DNA of 64,000 nucleotides from Selenomonas sp. FOBRC6 (GCF_000286455.1 NZ_ALKG01000119.1:1-64000), one strand, 5' to 3'. Shown: positions 51,930 to 60,765, counted from the first letter of the stretch. Notes: generated by a model not told the origin, from the letters alone. Translations and numbers: made by a program.

Positions 51930-52994
51930 ATGAAGTACTTTGATATCGCAGTCATTGCGGGGGATGGCATAGGCCCCGAGGTCATTGCTGAAGGGAAGAA
52001 GGTGTTTTCCGGCATCGCTCATATGGATGGGGGATTCTCTGTTTCCTTTGAGGATTTCCCGTGGGGCTGTGAATACTATCTGAAGACGGGAGAAATGATG
52101 CCGGAGGATGGTCTGGATCGCCTCAAGGATTTTGATGCCATCTATCTTGGAGCCGTTGGCTACCCCGGGGTACCGGATCACATATCCCTAGGCGACCTCC
52201 TGCTGCGGATTCGCCGCGGTTTCGATGAATACATTAACCTGCGCCCCATACGTCTCCTGAAAGGTGCACCATGCCCCCTCGCTGATATATCGCCGCAAGA
52301 TATCAATATGATTGTTGTGCGCGAGAACAGCGAGGGGGAGTATGCGAATGTTGGCGCACATCTCTACACGGGAACGGAGCGTGAGGTGGCGCTGCAGACG
52401 GGCGTCTTCTCACGTCATGGCTGCGAACGTGTCATACGTTATGCCTACGAGCTTGCACGTCGTGAAAAACGCTCGCTTACCTCGATCTCCAAGGGAAATG
52501 CACTTCGTTACTCCATGGTGTTCTGGGATGAAATTTTCGCGGAAATCGGCAAAGAGTATCCCGATGTTGAGATACACAGTCTTCTTGTCGATGCGGCGAG
52601 TATGTTCTTTGTCAAAGATCCGGGGCGCTTCGAGATTGTCGTGACAAGCAATCTCTTTGGCGACATCCTGACGGATCTCGGTGCGGCGATTGCAGGTGGC
52701 ATGGGACTCGCAGCTGGTGCGAATCTCAATCCCGAACGGAAGTATCCGTCGATGTTCGAGCCGATCCATGGAAGTGCGCCGGATATTGCGGGACAGGGGA
52801 TTGCAAACCCACTGGCATCCATCTGGTCGGTCAGTCAGATGTTGGAATTCCTTGGAGAGCCAGTATGGGCAGAGCGTCTGCTCACTGCGATTGAGACCCT
52901 GCTCGTGGAGCGAAGGACATTGACGCCCGACCTTGGCGGACATGCCAAGACCGCGGAGATCGGCGACGCCGTCCTTGAAATTTTGAAACGCTAA
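51930..52994 (+). CDS. Tartrate/D-malate dehydrogenase-type isocitrate/isopropylmalate dehydrogenase family
   Basis: A 354-residue beta-decarboxylating dehydrogenase. IAVIAGDGIGPEVIAEGKKV is the family start, NSEGEYANVGAHLYTGTEREVALQTGVFSRHGCERVIRYAYELA is closer to tartrate/D-malate dehydrogenase (TtuC/DmlA) than to LeuB, and VVTSNLFGDILTDLGAAIAGGMGLAAGANLNPERKYPSMFEPIHGSAPDIAG is the NAD-binding end. No leuC/leuD or tartrate transporter adjoins it. A 8-bp ATCAATTT stem lies just before its ribosome binding site. Confidence 0.88.
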   Translation: MKYFDIAVIAGDGIGPEVIAEGKKVFSGIAHMDGGFSVSFEDFPWGCEYYLKTGEMMPEDGLDRLKDFDAIYLGAVGYPGVPDHISLGDLLLRIRRGFDEYINLRPIRLLKGAPCPLADISPQDINMIVVRENSEGEYANVGAHLYTGTEREVALQTGVFSRHGCERVIRYAYELARREKRSLTSISKGNALRYSMVFWDEIFAEIGKEYPDVEIHSLLVDAASMFFVKDPGRFEIVVTSNLFGDILTDLGAAIAGGMGLAAGANLNPERKYPSMFEPIHGSAPDIAGQGIANPLASIWSVSQMLEFLGEPVWAERLLTAIETLLVERRTLTPDLGGHAKTAEIGDAVLEILKR

Positions 52995-53067
52995 TTACAG
53001 ATTTTCATGAAAAGCGCGGGGTGCTGTGCGCCTCGCGCTCTATTACATGATGGATGGAGTACATAAG

Positions 53068-53952
53068 ATGAAAGAGAAACAGCGCATACGCAAAGCCGTT
53101 ATTCCCGCCGCAGGCTACGGAACGCGGTTCCTCCCTGCGACGAAGGCAACGCCGAAGGAAATGCTGCCCATTGTAGACAAGCCGACCATCCAGTACATTG
53201 TGGAGGAGGCACTCGCGAGCGGCATCGAGGACATCCTCATCATCAGTGGTCATGGAAAGCGTGCCATCGAGGATCACTTCGACTCCGCGCCTGCACTCGA
53301 GCACGAGCTGGCGCGCAAGGGAAAAGATGATCTGTTGGACCTCGTTCGCGAGACCACCGATGTGAACGTTCACTATGTACGGCAGAAATATATGCGCGGA
53401 TTGGGCGACGCCATCCTCTGCGCGCGCAGTTTTGTTGGGCATGAGCCTTTTGCTGTCCTGCTCGGTGATGATGTTGTCTACCATCCGCAGCGTTCGGCTC
53501 TTCGTCAGCTGATCGACGTATACGAGGAGACGTGCGGCTCTGTTCTGGGCTGTCAGGTGGTCTCGGATGAGCAGGTCTCATCATATGGCATTGTTGCGGG
53601 GGAGACCTTGGAGAATCCGCGCCTCATGCGCGTTTCCGACATGGTGGAGAAACCTTCTCTGGAGGAGGCGCCAAGCCGCATGGCTGTGCTTGGGCGCTAT
53701 ATCATCAGCCCGGAGATATTTTCTATTCTCGGCGAAACGAAGCCGGGCAAGGGCGGGGAGATCCAGTTGACGGATGCGCTCAAGGTGCTGGCGCAGCGAG
53801 AAGCCGTCTATGCCTACGATTTCAAAGGGAAGCGCTACGATCTCGGAGATAAGCTGGGATTTTTGCAGGCGACCGTTGAATTTGCACTGCGCCGCGAAGA
53901 TCTCGGTGCGGATTTTAAGTCTTATCTGCAAGATCTCGTAAAGACACTGTGA
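53068..53952 (+). CDS. galU: UTP-glucose-1-phosphate uridylyltransferase
   Basis: A 294-residue nucleotidyltransferase making UDP-glucose. IRKAVIPAAGYGTRFLPATKATPKEMLPIVDKPTIQYIVEEAL is the signature, with LGDDVVYHP, VEKPSLEEAPSRMAVLGRYII and KGKRYDLGDKLGFLQA. Start at 53068 after GGATGGAG; the upstream in-frame ATG at 53026 adds 14 non-family residues. Feeds envelope polysaccharide and lipid glycosylation. Confidence 0.95.
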   Translation: MKEKQRIRKAVIPAAGYGTRFLPATKATPKEMLPIVDKPTIQYIVEEALASGIEDILIISGHGKRAIEDHFDSAPALEHELARKGKDDLLDLVRETTDVNVHYVRQKYMRGLGDAILCARSFVGHEPFAVLLGDDVVYHPQRSALRQLIDVYEETCGSVLGCQVVSDEQVSSYGIVAGETLENPRLMRVSDMVEKPSLEEAPSRMAVLGRYIISPEIFSILGETKPGKGGEIQLTDALKVLAQREAVYAYDFKGKRYDLGDKLGFLQATVEFALRREDLGADFKSYLQDLVKTL

Positions 53953-53962
53953 GGCGATTGGC

Positions 53963-55192
53963 TTGCAGAAGGAAAATCAGGCAAATCTTGCGCTTGCGCT
54001 GAGTGTCATCGGCGCAATCGGAACGGCAGGGCAGGGAGGATCGCTTGCACTGACAACCATTCATCACGGTTTTCTGGCGGCGACGATCGGCGGGCTGGCG
54101 GATTGGTTTGCAGTCAAGGCGATCTTCGGCCGTCCGCTCGGCATCTCCCATCGCACGGATATTCTTCGGCGCAACCGCGCCCGTATCATGGAGTCCCTCG
54201 TGCGGTTCTCTGCCGATGATCTGCTCAGCAAAGAGAATATCATGGATGTTGTTGAGCGCGAGAAAATCGGGGCGCTCCTCGTAGAGTATCTGCAGCATCG
54301 CGGTGGACGTGAGCGCCTCGTCGAGGCTGCAGTGGACATTCTCCGCCATGTTTCCTCGGATGTGGACAGTCGCAGCATCGCAAAGGAACTGACTCCATAC
54401 GTGATTCAGGCACTCCATGCACTTCCTTTGGAGGAGAGCTTTGCAGAGCTCCTTGACGTGCTGACAGAAGAGCCCCATGCAGATCGCATTTTCAATATGC
54501 TGATCCGCATGGGGCTGCGGCTCGTGCGGACGCAGGTCTTTCAGGATATGCTCCATGAGAACATCGCATCCATACGCACGGAATATGAACGCGATGGGAT
54601 GATACGTGCCTTTGTCCTGTCCTTTTTTGACGATGGCATGATTGCGGAGTGGCTGACCGTACGCTTGGAGGAGATTCTGACCTGTGCAACGGCGTTGGAT
54701 GACCGCCGCCATCGGGATGGTGTTCAGGCTCTGGTCTCCTTTGTGACCGGGCTGCGCGCGAATCCGAAGCTGTATGAGGAGCTTCATCGGTACAAGATTC
54801 ACGTGATCGAGCAGCTTGAGATTGAGACCATTCTCACCGACTTTATCGAACATCGCATGAAGGGCAGCCATCCCTTTTGGGTTCCGTATGTCAAGGAACT
54901 CCTCAATGAAAAAATAGACATCTTTGTCCATTCTGAGGCGTGGCAGAATCGTGCAGATCGCTGGATGAAGGATCTCGCGGCCGGAGAGGTGGAAAAGCAT
55001 CACGAGATGATTGCGGACTTTGTGCGGGAGTATCTGAATCAGAAGTCGGATGATGAGCTCATTACCTTCGTCGAAGGGAAGGTGCGTACTGATCTGCAGA
55101 TGATCCGTGTGAATGGCGCCATCGTCGGTGCCTTCGTCGGGATGGGGCTGTCTCTCATTGTGACCTTTGCGGAAAGGATGTGGGGACTGTGA
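53963..55192 (+). CDS. DUF445 family membrane protein, first copy
   Basis: A 409-residue protein. It opens with TTG after GAGGCGATT and contains the DUF445 motif GFLAATIGGLADWFAVKAIFGRPLG near residues 33-57, followed by RRNRARIMESLVRF and a long helical middle. A C-terminal hydrophobic segment (NGAIVGAFVGMGLSLIVTF) mirrors the N-terminal one. The family (YjiN/YheB-like) is an inner-membrane protein without known activity. A second, divergent member follows immediately. Confidence 0.88.
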   Translation: MQKENQANLALALSVIGAIGTAGQGGSLALTTIHHGFLAATIGGLADWFAVKAIFGRPLGISHRTDILRRNRARIMESLVRFSADDLLSKENIMDVVEREKIGALLVEYLQHRGGRERLVEAAVDILRHVSSDVDSRSIAKELTPYVIQALHALPLEESFAELLDVLTEEPHADRIFNMLIRMGLRLVRTQVFQDMLHENIASIRTEYERDGMIRAFVLSFFDDGMIAEWLTVRLEEILTCATALDDRRHRDGVQALVSFVTGLRANPKLYEELHRYKIHVIEQLEIETILTDFIEHRMKGSHPFWVPYVKELLNEKIDIFVHSEAWQNRADRWMKDLAAGEVEKHHEMIADFVREYLNQKSDDELITFVEGKVRTDLQMIRVNGAIVGAFVGMGLSLIVTFAERMWGL

Positions 55193-56478
55193 CGCGCACA
55201 TGGAACAAGGCCGATACGGCTCTTTTGGGCTCCTTTCTGTTCTTTCTACTCTCCCTCGGACTGCATCTGCATTTCCCGCAGACGCTTTGGCCGGAGGGGC
55301 TGCTCATGGTCAGTGAGGCGGCTCTGGTCGGCGGTGTTGCGGACTGGTTTGCAGTAACGGCACTCTTTCGGAAGCCGCTTGGATTTCCCTATCATACGGC
55401 GATTCTGCCGCGCAGGCGGGACAGTTTTATTCACGCGATTGTCATTATGGTGCAGAAGGAATTCTTCTCACGCCGAAAGCTTTTTCGTCACATAGAGAAA
55501 ATTCATCTGCTCCCCATGCTGCAGGAATTTTTACATAAAAAAAGGACGGAGAAACAGCTGACTGGCACCGTCCTGCACTTTATCCGTGCATCATTCCTGC
55601 GGAAAAACAACAAAAAAGCGATTTCATATCTGTCCGCGCGGCTCAAGTCTCTGATTCTGCGTGAAGATCCGTCCGCGTTAATGAGTCGCTTTGACACGCT
55701 GTCCAAAGCGAATGGATGGGATCGGCAGGCACTCACGCGAATCGCCCAACTTCTTGCGCGAGAGGTGTCCACAGAGGAAACGCGTCAATCGATTCGGGAG
55801 ACACTGGCAGACCTGGAGCGTGAGAAGATCGGGGATGGGTTCCTGTCACGCCTGCTTGAGGTGACGAATACGGTCAATCTGGACGAGGGGGCGGAGCTGA
55901 TTCAGCGGCATACCTGCCATGTTCTGGACGAACTTGGAAGAGCGGGTTCTCCGCTCCAGGAAAATGCTACTGCACTCCTCCACGACTGTCTGTCTGACAT
56001 GCGTCAGGATGATGAACTGTTGCACCTTGCCCGCGAACTGCAGGAGCGGCTGGCACAGGAGCTTCCGATTGACGAAACGCTCGCACGACTCTTTCAGGGG
56101 ATGCGCAGGCACTTTCAGATGGATTTGAATCGGGCGGTCGATCCAATCGAGGAGCATATGCCCGCCTTTTACACACAACTGCAGAACATCCTTCACCTCG
56201 AATATCAGCACATGCTCTTCCTCGTGGAGGAGCGGACGGAGCTGCAGAAGATCATCGCCAAGGTACTCTATGATCTCTTGGCGCGCTCTGCGCTCCACGC
56301 GCAGACCCTCGTTGGTGTCATTGTCAATAACGTGTTGTCCCGTCTCACAGACGATGAGCTCAATCATCTCATCTACGACAAGGTGGAGGAGGACCTTCTT
56401 TGGATTCGCGTCAACGGCTCTCTCGTGGGCGGATGTATCGGACTTTTGCTCTTTGTCTGCATGAACATTTTCAGATAA
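55189..56478 (+). CDS. DUF445 family membrane protein, second copy
   Basis: A 429-residue relative of the preceding protein. The GTG at 55189 overlaps the upstream stop (GTGA) with AAAGGA ten bases before; a GTG at 55180 is possible. N-terminal LLGSFLFFLLSLGLHL helix, family motif AALVGGVADWFAVTALFRKPLGFPYHTAILPRRRDSFI, C-terminal NGSLVGGCIGLLLFVCMNIF helix. The two share the ends and differ in the middle, suggesting an old duplication or a heteromer. Confidence 0.87.
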   Translation: MTRTWNKADTALLGSFLFFLLSLGLHLHFPQTLWPEGLLMVSEAALVGGVADWFAVTALFRKPLGFPYHTAILPRRRDSFIHAIVIMVQKEFFSRRKLFRHIEKIHLLPMLQEFLHKKRTEKQLTGTVLHFIRASFLRKNNKKAISYLSARLKSLILREDPSALMSRFDTLSKANGWDRQALTRIAQLLAREVSTEETRQSIRETLADLEREKIGDGFLSRLLEVTNTVNLDEGAELIQRHTCHVLDELGRAGSPLQENATALLHDCLSDMRQDDELLHLARELQERLAQELPIDETLARLFQGMRRHFQMDLNRAVDPIEEHMPAFYTQLQNILHLEYQHMLFLVEERTELQKIIAKVLYDLLARSALHAQTLVGVIVNNVLSRLTDDELNHLIYDKVEEDLLWIRVNGSLVGGCIGLLLFVCMNIFR

Positions 56479-56914
56479 AGTACATGAGGTTTTCGCTGCT
56501 CTCCTCGTGGTTCAGAGCGGTAAGGAGTTCCTCCAATGAGATCGCGTTCAGTGTCTCGTATATGCTCTTATCCAGCACATCGAAGACATTGCGCGAGAGA
56601 ACATGATTCAGCTGATCCATTTTCTCAGAAGCCAATCCGGTCTTTTCGATGAGAGAGATTTCGATGGAGGAGAGAACGTCGTATGCCGTGATCTCGCGCG
56701 GATGACGCGAGAGCTGATAGCCGCCCTGAGAGCCTTTGATTGAGTTGACGAGCTTGCTGCGCTTGAGCAGGGAAAAGACCTGCTCAAGGTAGATCTTTGA
56801 GATACCGAGATGATCCGATATACTGATGATCGTAATGGGGGAGGACGCATCGTAGTTGCGTGCGAGAAATACCATGGCTGCGATTCCGTAGCGACCTTTT
56901 GCAGAGATTTTCAT
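56471..56914 (-). CDS. Rrf2-family transcriptional regulator, cysteine-free
   Basis: A 147-residue winged-helix regulator. MKISAKGRYGIAAMVFLARNY, ISISDHLGISKIYLEQVFSLLKRSKLVNSIKGSQGGYQLSRHPREITAYDVLSSIE is the Rrf2 core. It has no cysteine at all, so it cannot bind an Fe-S cluster as IscR does. The end, ENLMYFI, resembles that of CymR, the cysteine-metabolism regulator, whose family members work through a bound partner. Its target is not visible here; it has its own promoter. Its 3' end overlaps the DUF445 gene by 8 bases, convergent. Confidence 0.88.
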   Translation of the reverse strand: MKISAKGRYGIAAMVFLARNYDASSPITIISISDHLGISKIYLEQVFSLLKRSKLVNSIKGSQGGYQLSRHPREITAYDVLSSIEISLIEKTGLASEKMDQLNHVLSRNVFDVLDKSIYETLNAISLEELLTALNHEESSENLMYFI

Positions 56915-56954
56915 GTACTCACTTCTTTCAGTAAAACATAGTTTTTATAGCAAT

Positions 56955-56983
56955 ATAATATGTTAAAACTGAGAAAATGTCAA
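56955..56983 (-). promoter_or_regulatory. Promoter of the Rrf2 gene
   Basis: On the minus strand TTGACA (56983-56978), 17-base spacer, TATTAT (56960-56955). The -35 follows directly on the T-run of the rpsI terminator. Confidence 0.7.
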
Positions 56984-57017
56984 ATAAAAATCCCTTCTTC
57001 GCTGAAGAAGGGATTTT
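56984..57017 (-). terminator. Terminator after rpsI
   Basis: A perfect 14-bp stem (56987-57000 with 57004-57017) around GCT, giving a TTTTTATT tail on the minus strand. Confidence 0.92.
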
Positions 57018-57033
57018 GTATTGCAATGCGATA

Positions 57034-57426
57034 TTAGCGCTTCGAGAACTGGGACGCCTTACGTGCCTTCTTGAGACCGTACTTGCGGCGCTCCTTCTCA
57101 CGCGGATCACGCGTGACGAAGCCTGCCTTCTTGAGGGCAGGGCGCAGCTCCGCATCCATCTCGATGAGTGCGCGCGTGATGCCGTGACGGATTGCACCGG
57201 CCTGACCGGATGCGCCGCCGCCGGATACATTGGCAATGACATCGTATTTATCAACCGTTTCGGTCAGGTTGAGCGGCTGACGAACAATCAGCTCGAGCGT
57301 CTTGAGACCGAAGTATTCCGCCATCTCACGACCGTTGATCGTAACCTTGCCGTCGCCGGGGACGAGGCGGACGCGTGCGACCGAGGTCTTGCGGCGACCT
57401 GTGCCGTAGTAAGTGACTTGTGCCAT
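57034..57426 (-). CDS. rpsI: 30S ribosomal protein S9
   Basis: A 130-residue small-subunit protein. It opens [33 protein letters not shown], contains [21 protein letters not shown], and ends [17 protein letters not shown], where the basic tail enters the P-site region of the ribosome. Second gene of the usual rplM-rpsI operon, 26 bases after rplM. Confidence 0.98.
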   Translation of the reverse strand: MAQVTYYGTGRRKTSVARVRLVPGDGKVTINGREMAEYFGLKTLELIVRQPLNLTETVDKYDVIANVSGGGASGQAGAIRHGITRALIEMDAELRPALKKAGFVTRDPREKERRKYGLKKARKASQFSKR

Positions 57427-57452
57427 CGAACAGATTCCTCCTTTTATGAAAC

Positions 57453-57893
57453 TCAGCGAATATCAAACGCCAGCGGTTCAGGCTTCTGTGCTGCGTGGGG
57501 ATGCTCCGAGCCAACGTAGACGTTGAGCTTACGGAAGATCTGAGCGCCGAGGCTGTTCTTCGGCAGCATACCCTTGACAGCGTGCTCGATGACACGGGTC
57601 GGGAAGCGGCGGAGCATATCGCCGGCGGTCGTAAAGGTCGTGCCGCCCTGATAGCCGGAATGACGGAAGTAGGTCTTGTCCGTCAGCTTCTTTCCCGTGA
57701 ACTTCACTTTCTCAGCATTGATAACAATGACGTAATCGCCGGTATCGACGTGCGGCGTGTAGATGGGCTTATTCTTGCCGCGTAGAATTTTCGCGATCTC
57801 TACTGCAAGACGTCCGACCGTCTGGTTCTCGGCGTCTACAACATACCACTTGCGTTCAATATCGGCGGCTTTTGCCATAACCGTGGTTTTCAC
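57453..57893 (-). CDS. rplM: 50S ribosomal protein L13
   Basis: A 146-residue large-subunit protein, early assembly factor. The start is GTG at 57893 (minus strand), giving [30 protein letters not shown], the family's usual opening, with AGGGGGG just before. [24 protein letters not shown] and YRHSGY-like [10 protein letters not shown] are diagnostic. An ATG five codons in and an ATG 17 codons upstream are less likely. Confidence 0.97.
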   Translation of the reverse strand: MKTTVMAKAADIERKWYVVDAENQTVGRLAVEIAKILRGKNKPIYTPHVDTGDYVIVINAEKVKFTGKKLTDKTYFRHSGYQGGTTFTTAGDMLRRFPTRVIEHAVKGMLPKNSLGAQIFRKLNVYVGSEHPHAAQKPEPLAFDIR

Positions 57894-57998
57894 GTAATTC
57901 CCCCCTAGAGAGTAAGAGCATTCAATGATTATGAGTTGATGCAATATCCACTCATGTCTCCGGGGCTAATGGTTACATGAAAAATATCACACGCCGCT
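57894..57998 (-). promoter_or_regulatory. Leader of the rplM-rpsI operon with alternative hairpins
   Basis: About 100 bases of leader. ATGAGT (57931-57936) can pair with ACTCAT (57950-57955), while CATGT (57953-57957) can instead pair with ACATG (57975-57979); the two share bases and exclude each other. L13 leaders with autogenous control are known in Bacillus. Whether this belongs to that class is not decided by eye. Confidence 0.45.
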
Positions 57999-58027
57999 AT
58001 TCTATGAGATTTTGAGCGGAATGTCAA
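57999..58027 (-). promoter_or_regulatory. Promoter of rplM-rpsI
   Basis: Minus strand: TTGACA (58027-58022), 17-base spacer, TAGAAT (58004-57999). The -35 contains the TGA stop codon of the upstream aminotransferase gene. Confidence 0.75.
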
Positions 58028-59265
58028 GGCATTTTATCCATTGCGCGCTTGACTTTTTCTGCAATCCCGTGCATTTTTGTGCTTGGGACGGAGCACGCTG
58101 CAATGCGCACGCCCATTTTGAGCGGTACGGCAAAGATCAGATCCCCATGGAGCAGATCGCAGACTGCCTGTGGATCTGCTGCCGGGATGGCGAGGAAGAA
58201 GCCGCCCTTGTAGGGAAGGGCGGGGAGACCGCACGCCGCTGCCTCTTTCATGAAGATGTCGCCGCGCTCCTGTACAAGACGATAGAGGGCATCGCGCTCC
58301 GCCTCGTAGGAGGCATAGGCGGCCACATCCTGCTGAATGCGCGTCAGGAGGGTCATTGCGGCGCGGTTGATGTTCGACCACGTGGCGCGTGCTGCATACT
58401 TGCTGATTTCGTTGAACTCATCGATGACCGTCTTGCTCGCGGAGAGTGCGATGAGCGCACCGCAGCGCTGTCCGTAGAACGTATACGCCTTGGACATGGA
58501 GAAGGCAAAAAGCGTCAGGATATTTTCAGGCAAATTGGCGAATTTCTGCATGAAGGCGCGCGTTTCATGCTTTTCTCCTGCGAAGTCGATGTAGGCAATG
58601 TCGACGAGCAGGTGTACCTTCTTGCCCGCGGCTGCGTGCTTCTTCACGCAGTCGAGTACATGAGCCCAGTCCTCCGAGGAGAGGCTGTAGCCCGTCGGGT
58701 TGTGTGCCGGTGTGTTGAGGATGATGAGGAGGCTGTCCTGCTTCTTGAAGAGGGCATCGACCGCTGTGGAAAATGCTGCATGGTTGAAATTGTTTGCCTC
58801 GTCAAAGAGCTGGAAATTCGTCACGGAGCAGCCGAGCTCCTGACAGATGACATTGTACGTCCCCCAGAACCAGTCCGAGGTGAGTACCTGATCGCCCTTT
58901 TCCACATAGTTGTCTACGGCTGTGCGTAGCGCGCCTGTTCCGCCTGCAGTGGCAATCGCAGCGAGGTAGCCGTCCGGGCGATTGCCTGCAAACGTGATGT
59001 CGATTGCCGCCTCCAGATACTCCGGAAGTCCCGAGATCGGTGCATAGGCAATATAGTCCTCAATGGCCAGCGAGCGAAAGACGCGCTCGACAGTGGGGAG
59101 GTGGGCGAGTTTGCCCTCGTCATCCATGACCGCACCGATCGTCGCATTCGTCACACGTTCCGCACCATGCTCTGCGATTGCAGCGCGGCACGCTGCATTG
59201 GCACCGAAAATCGCGTCCTTCAGTCTCCTCGAAGCCGCGTGGGATGCCGCCATCTGAATTGCCAT
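58024..59265 (-). CDS. PLP-dependent aminotransferase, class I/II (aspartate/aromatic type)
   Basis: A 413-residue fold-type I aminotransferase. Start at 59265 with GGAGAGCG upstream; upstream in-frame ATGs would lie in the hairpin. Cofactor motifs: ATAGGTGALRTAVDNYV, NTPAHNPTGYSLSSEDW, LVDIAYIDFAGE with the conserved Asp/Tyr, and FAFSMSKAYTFYGQRCGAL with the Schiff-base Lys. The C-terminal arginine that anchors the substrate carboxylate is probable in KMGVRIAACSVPS. Aspartate or aromatic substrate is likely; its place after lysC suggests aspartate supply, which is inference. Confidence 0.87.
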   Translation of the reverse strand: MAIQMAASHAASRRLKDAIFGANAACRAAIAEHGAERVTNATIGAVMDDEGKLAHLPTVERVFRSLAIEDYIAYAPISGLPEYLEAAIDITFAGNRPDGYLAAIATAGGTGALRTAVDNYVEKGDQVLTSDWFWGTYNVICQELGCSVTNFQLFDEANNFNHAAFSTAVDALFKKQDSLLIILNTPAHNPTGYSLSSEDWAHVLDCVKKHAAAGKKVHLLVDIAYIDFAGEKHETRAFMQKFANLPENILTLFAFSMSKAYTFYGQRCGALIALSASKTVIDEFNEISKYAARATWSNINRAAMTLLTRIQQDVAAYASYEAERDALYRLVQERGDIFMKEAAACGLPALPYKGGFFLAIPAADPQAVCDLLHGDLIFAVPLKMGVRIAACSVPSTKMHGIAEKVKRAMDKMP

Positions 59266-59290
59266 TGTAATACGCTCTCCTTTTCGTTTT

Positions 59291-59348
59291 GAAAGCACGG
59301 ACATCATGAAGTCCGCCAAGCGGCAGATCTTCATTCATCCGTGCTTTC
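59291..59348. repeat. 58-bp palindromic hairpin, related to the element at 34072
   Basis: Perfect 11-bp ends GAAAGCACGGA (59291-59301) and complement (59338-59348), inner pairs ATGAAG/CTTCAT (59306-59311, 59329-59334) and CCGC/GCGG (59313-59316, 59320-59323). Its left arm aligns with the complement of the right arm of the 166-bp element, including ATGAAGTCCG and GCAGAT, with about 18 of 24 bases identical. It may be a deleted copy. Neither strand has a T-run, so it is not a plain terminator. Confidence 0.5.
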
Positions 59349-59379
59349 TTTGGATTCATTATGATGATATCGTTTTGTT

Positions 59380-59404
59380 CCGCCCCTGTCCACCGAAGGG
59401 GCGG
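59380..59404. other. Small GC-rich hairpin between lysC and the aminotransferase gene
   Basis: CCGCCCCT (59380-59387) pairs with AGGGGCGG (59397-59404), 9-base loop. On the minus strand no U-run follows, so read-through from lysC is expected. It could stabilise or pause RNA. Confidence 0.5.
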
Positions 59405-59420
59405 GTGTATACAAGTATTC

Positions 59421-60650
59421 TTAGCCTTCGGGGAAGAACTCGTCGTGAATGCGGTTGACTGCATCCTTTACACTGCCGCCCTTGATGAGGCAGGAAATGC
59501 TGATCTCAGACGTGCTGATGATCTCGATGTTGATGTCGGCGCGCGAGAGTGCGCCGAACATACGTGAGGCAATCCCAGGATTGCCGAGCATGCCCGCACC
59601 GACGATGGAGATCTTTGCCACGTCGTTGTCGATGGCAACCGCAGAAGCCTTGATCTCAGCTGAGATCCCCTCGACCACCTGACGCGCTTCCTCGGCATCA
59701 ATCGTGGCGACGGTGAAGACCATATCCGTCATATTCGACTCTGCGCTGCGAATGCTCTGAACGATCATGTCCACGTCAATGTTTGCCTCTGCAAGCGCGG
59801 AGAAAATCTTGTGCGCAACACCGGGGACATTGGAGACACCGAGGACGGTGATCTTCGAGACATGCTCGTCATGGGTAACGCCGCGAATGATAAAGGACTT
59901 TTCTTCCACTGTGTATTCCTCCCTAATGATGGTTCCCGGTTCCGAAGTAAAGGTCGAGCGGACGTGGATGGGGATGCCGTAGAGCTGTCCCATCTCCACT
60001 GAGCGCGGCTGCATGACGCCCGCACCAAGACGTGCCATCTCGAGCATTTCGTTGTAAGTGATCTCGCGCATGCGGCGTGCGCCCTTTGCAATGCGCGGGT
60101 CAGCAGAGTATATGCCGTCAACATCCGTGTAGATCTCGCAGGCATCTGCGCCGATTGCGCCCGCAATCGCGACCGCCGAGGTATCCGAACCGCCGCGTCC
60201 GAGGGTCACGGGATTCCCGTTTTCATCCGTTCCCTGAAAGCCCGCAATAACGACGATATTTCCCTTGTCAAGCTCTTCGTGGACGCGTTTCGGATGAAGC
60301 CCAAGGATGCGCCCCTTCGTATGCGCACTGTCGGTTTTCATGCCCGCCATCGCGCCCGTGAGGGAGACAGCAGACTGTCCCATTGAGCGGAATGCCATCG
60401 CAAGTAGTGCAATGGAGACCTGCTCGCCTGTCGTCATGAGCATATCCATCTCGCGCGCGTACTGATAGGGGCTCTCTGCCACTTCTCCCGCGAGCGCAAT
60501 GAGATCGTCTGTCGTGTCGCCCATTGCCGATACCACCATAACAATGCGATCATCGGGGGTTTTCTCGCTCAGAATCCGCTTTGCTACATTCTTGATCTTT
60601 TCAGGCGTCGCCACAGAGCTTCCGCCAAATTTCTTTACAATAAGTGCCAT
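59421..60650 (-). CDS. lysC: Aspartate kinase (monofunctional)
   Basis: A 409-residue enzyme making aspartyl phosphate for lysine, threonine and methionine. VKKFGGSSVATPEKIKNVAKRI opens it, FQGTDENGNPVTLGRGGSDTSAVAIAGAIGADACEIYTDVDGIYSADPRI is the catalytic part, and two C-terminal ACT units (ITVLGVSNVPGVAHKIFSALAEANIDVDMIVQ and VSIVGAGMLGNPGIASRMFGALSRADINIEIISTS) give allosteric control. Single-chain form starting at the ATG after AGGGGGA. No lysine riboswitch fits its short leader. Confidence 0.97.
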   Translation of the reverse strand: MALIVKKFGGSSVATPEKIKNVAKRILSEKTPDDRIVMVVSAMGDTTDDLIALAGEVAESPYQYAREMDMLMTTGEQVSIALLAMAFRSMGQSAVSLTGAMAGMKTDSAHTKGRILGLHPKRVHEELDKGNIVVIAGFQGTDENGNPVTLGRGGSDTSAVAIAGAIGADACEIYTDVDGIYSADPRIAKGARRMREITYNEMLEMARLGAGVMQPRSVEMGQLYGIPIHVRSTFTSEPGTIIREEYTVEEKSFIIRGVTHDEHVSKITVLGVSNVPGVAHKIFSALAEANIDVDMIVQSIRSAESNMTDMVFTVATIDAEEARQVVEGISAEIKASAVAIDNDVAKISIVGAGMLGNPGIASRMFGALSRADINIEIISTSEISISCLIKGGSVKDAVNRIHDEFFPEG

Positions 60651-60703
60651 ATAATGTCCCCCTATGGATTGATATGATTCCCATAACGGTGAATGCTGAA
60701 CGC

Positions 60704-60732
60704 ATTATAGCGTAAAAATGAAGCACTGTCCA
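60704..60732 (-). promoter_or_regulatory. Promoter of lysC
   Basis: Minus strand TGGACA (60732-60727), 17-base spacer, TATAAT (60709-60704). The leader is about 50 bases. Confidence 0.7.
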
Positions 60733-60765
60733 GCAAACAGAATGCGAATGGGGAGGATACGGGGA

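Noticed and set aside
53005-53040. Imperfect GC-rich stem before galU as a terminator
   Set aside because: The stem has a mismatch and is followed by CTATTA rather than a T-run; support is too weak.
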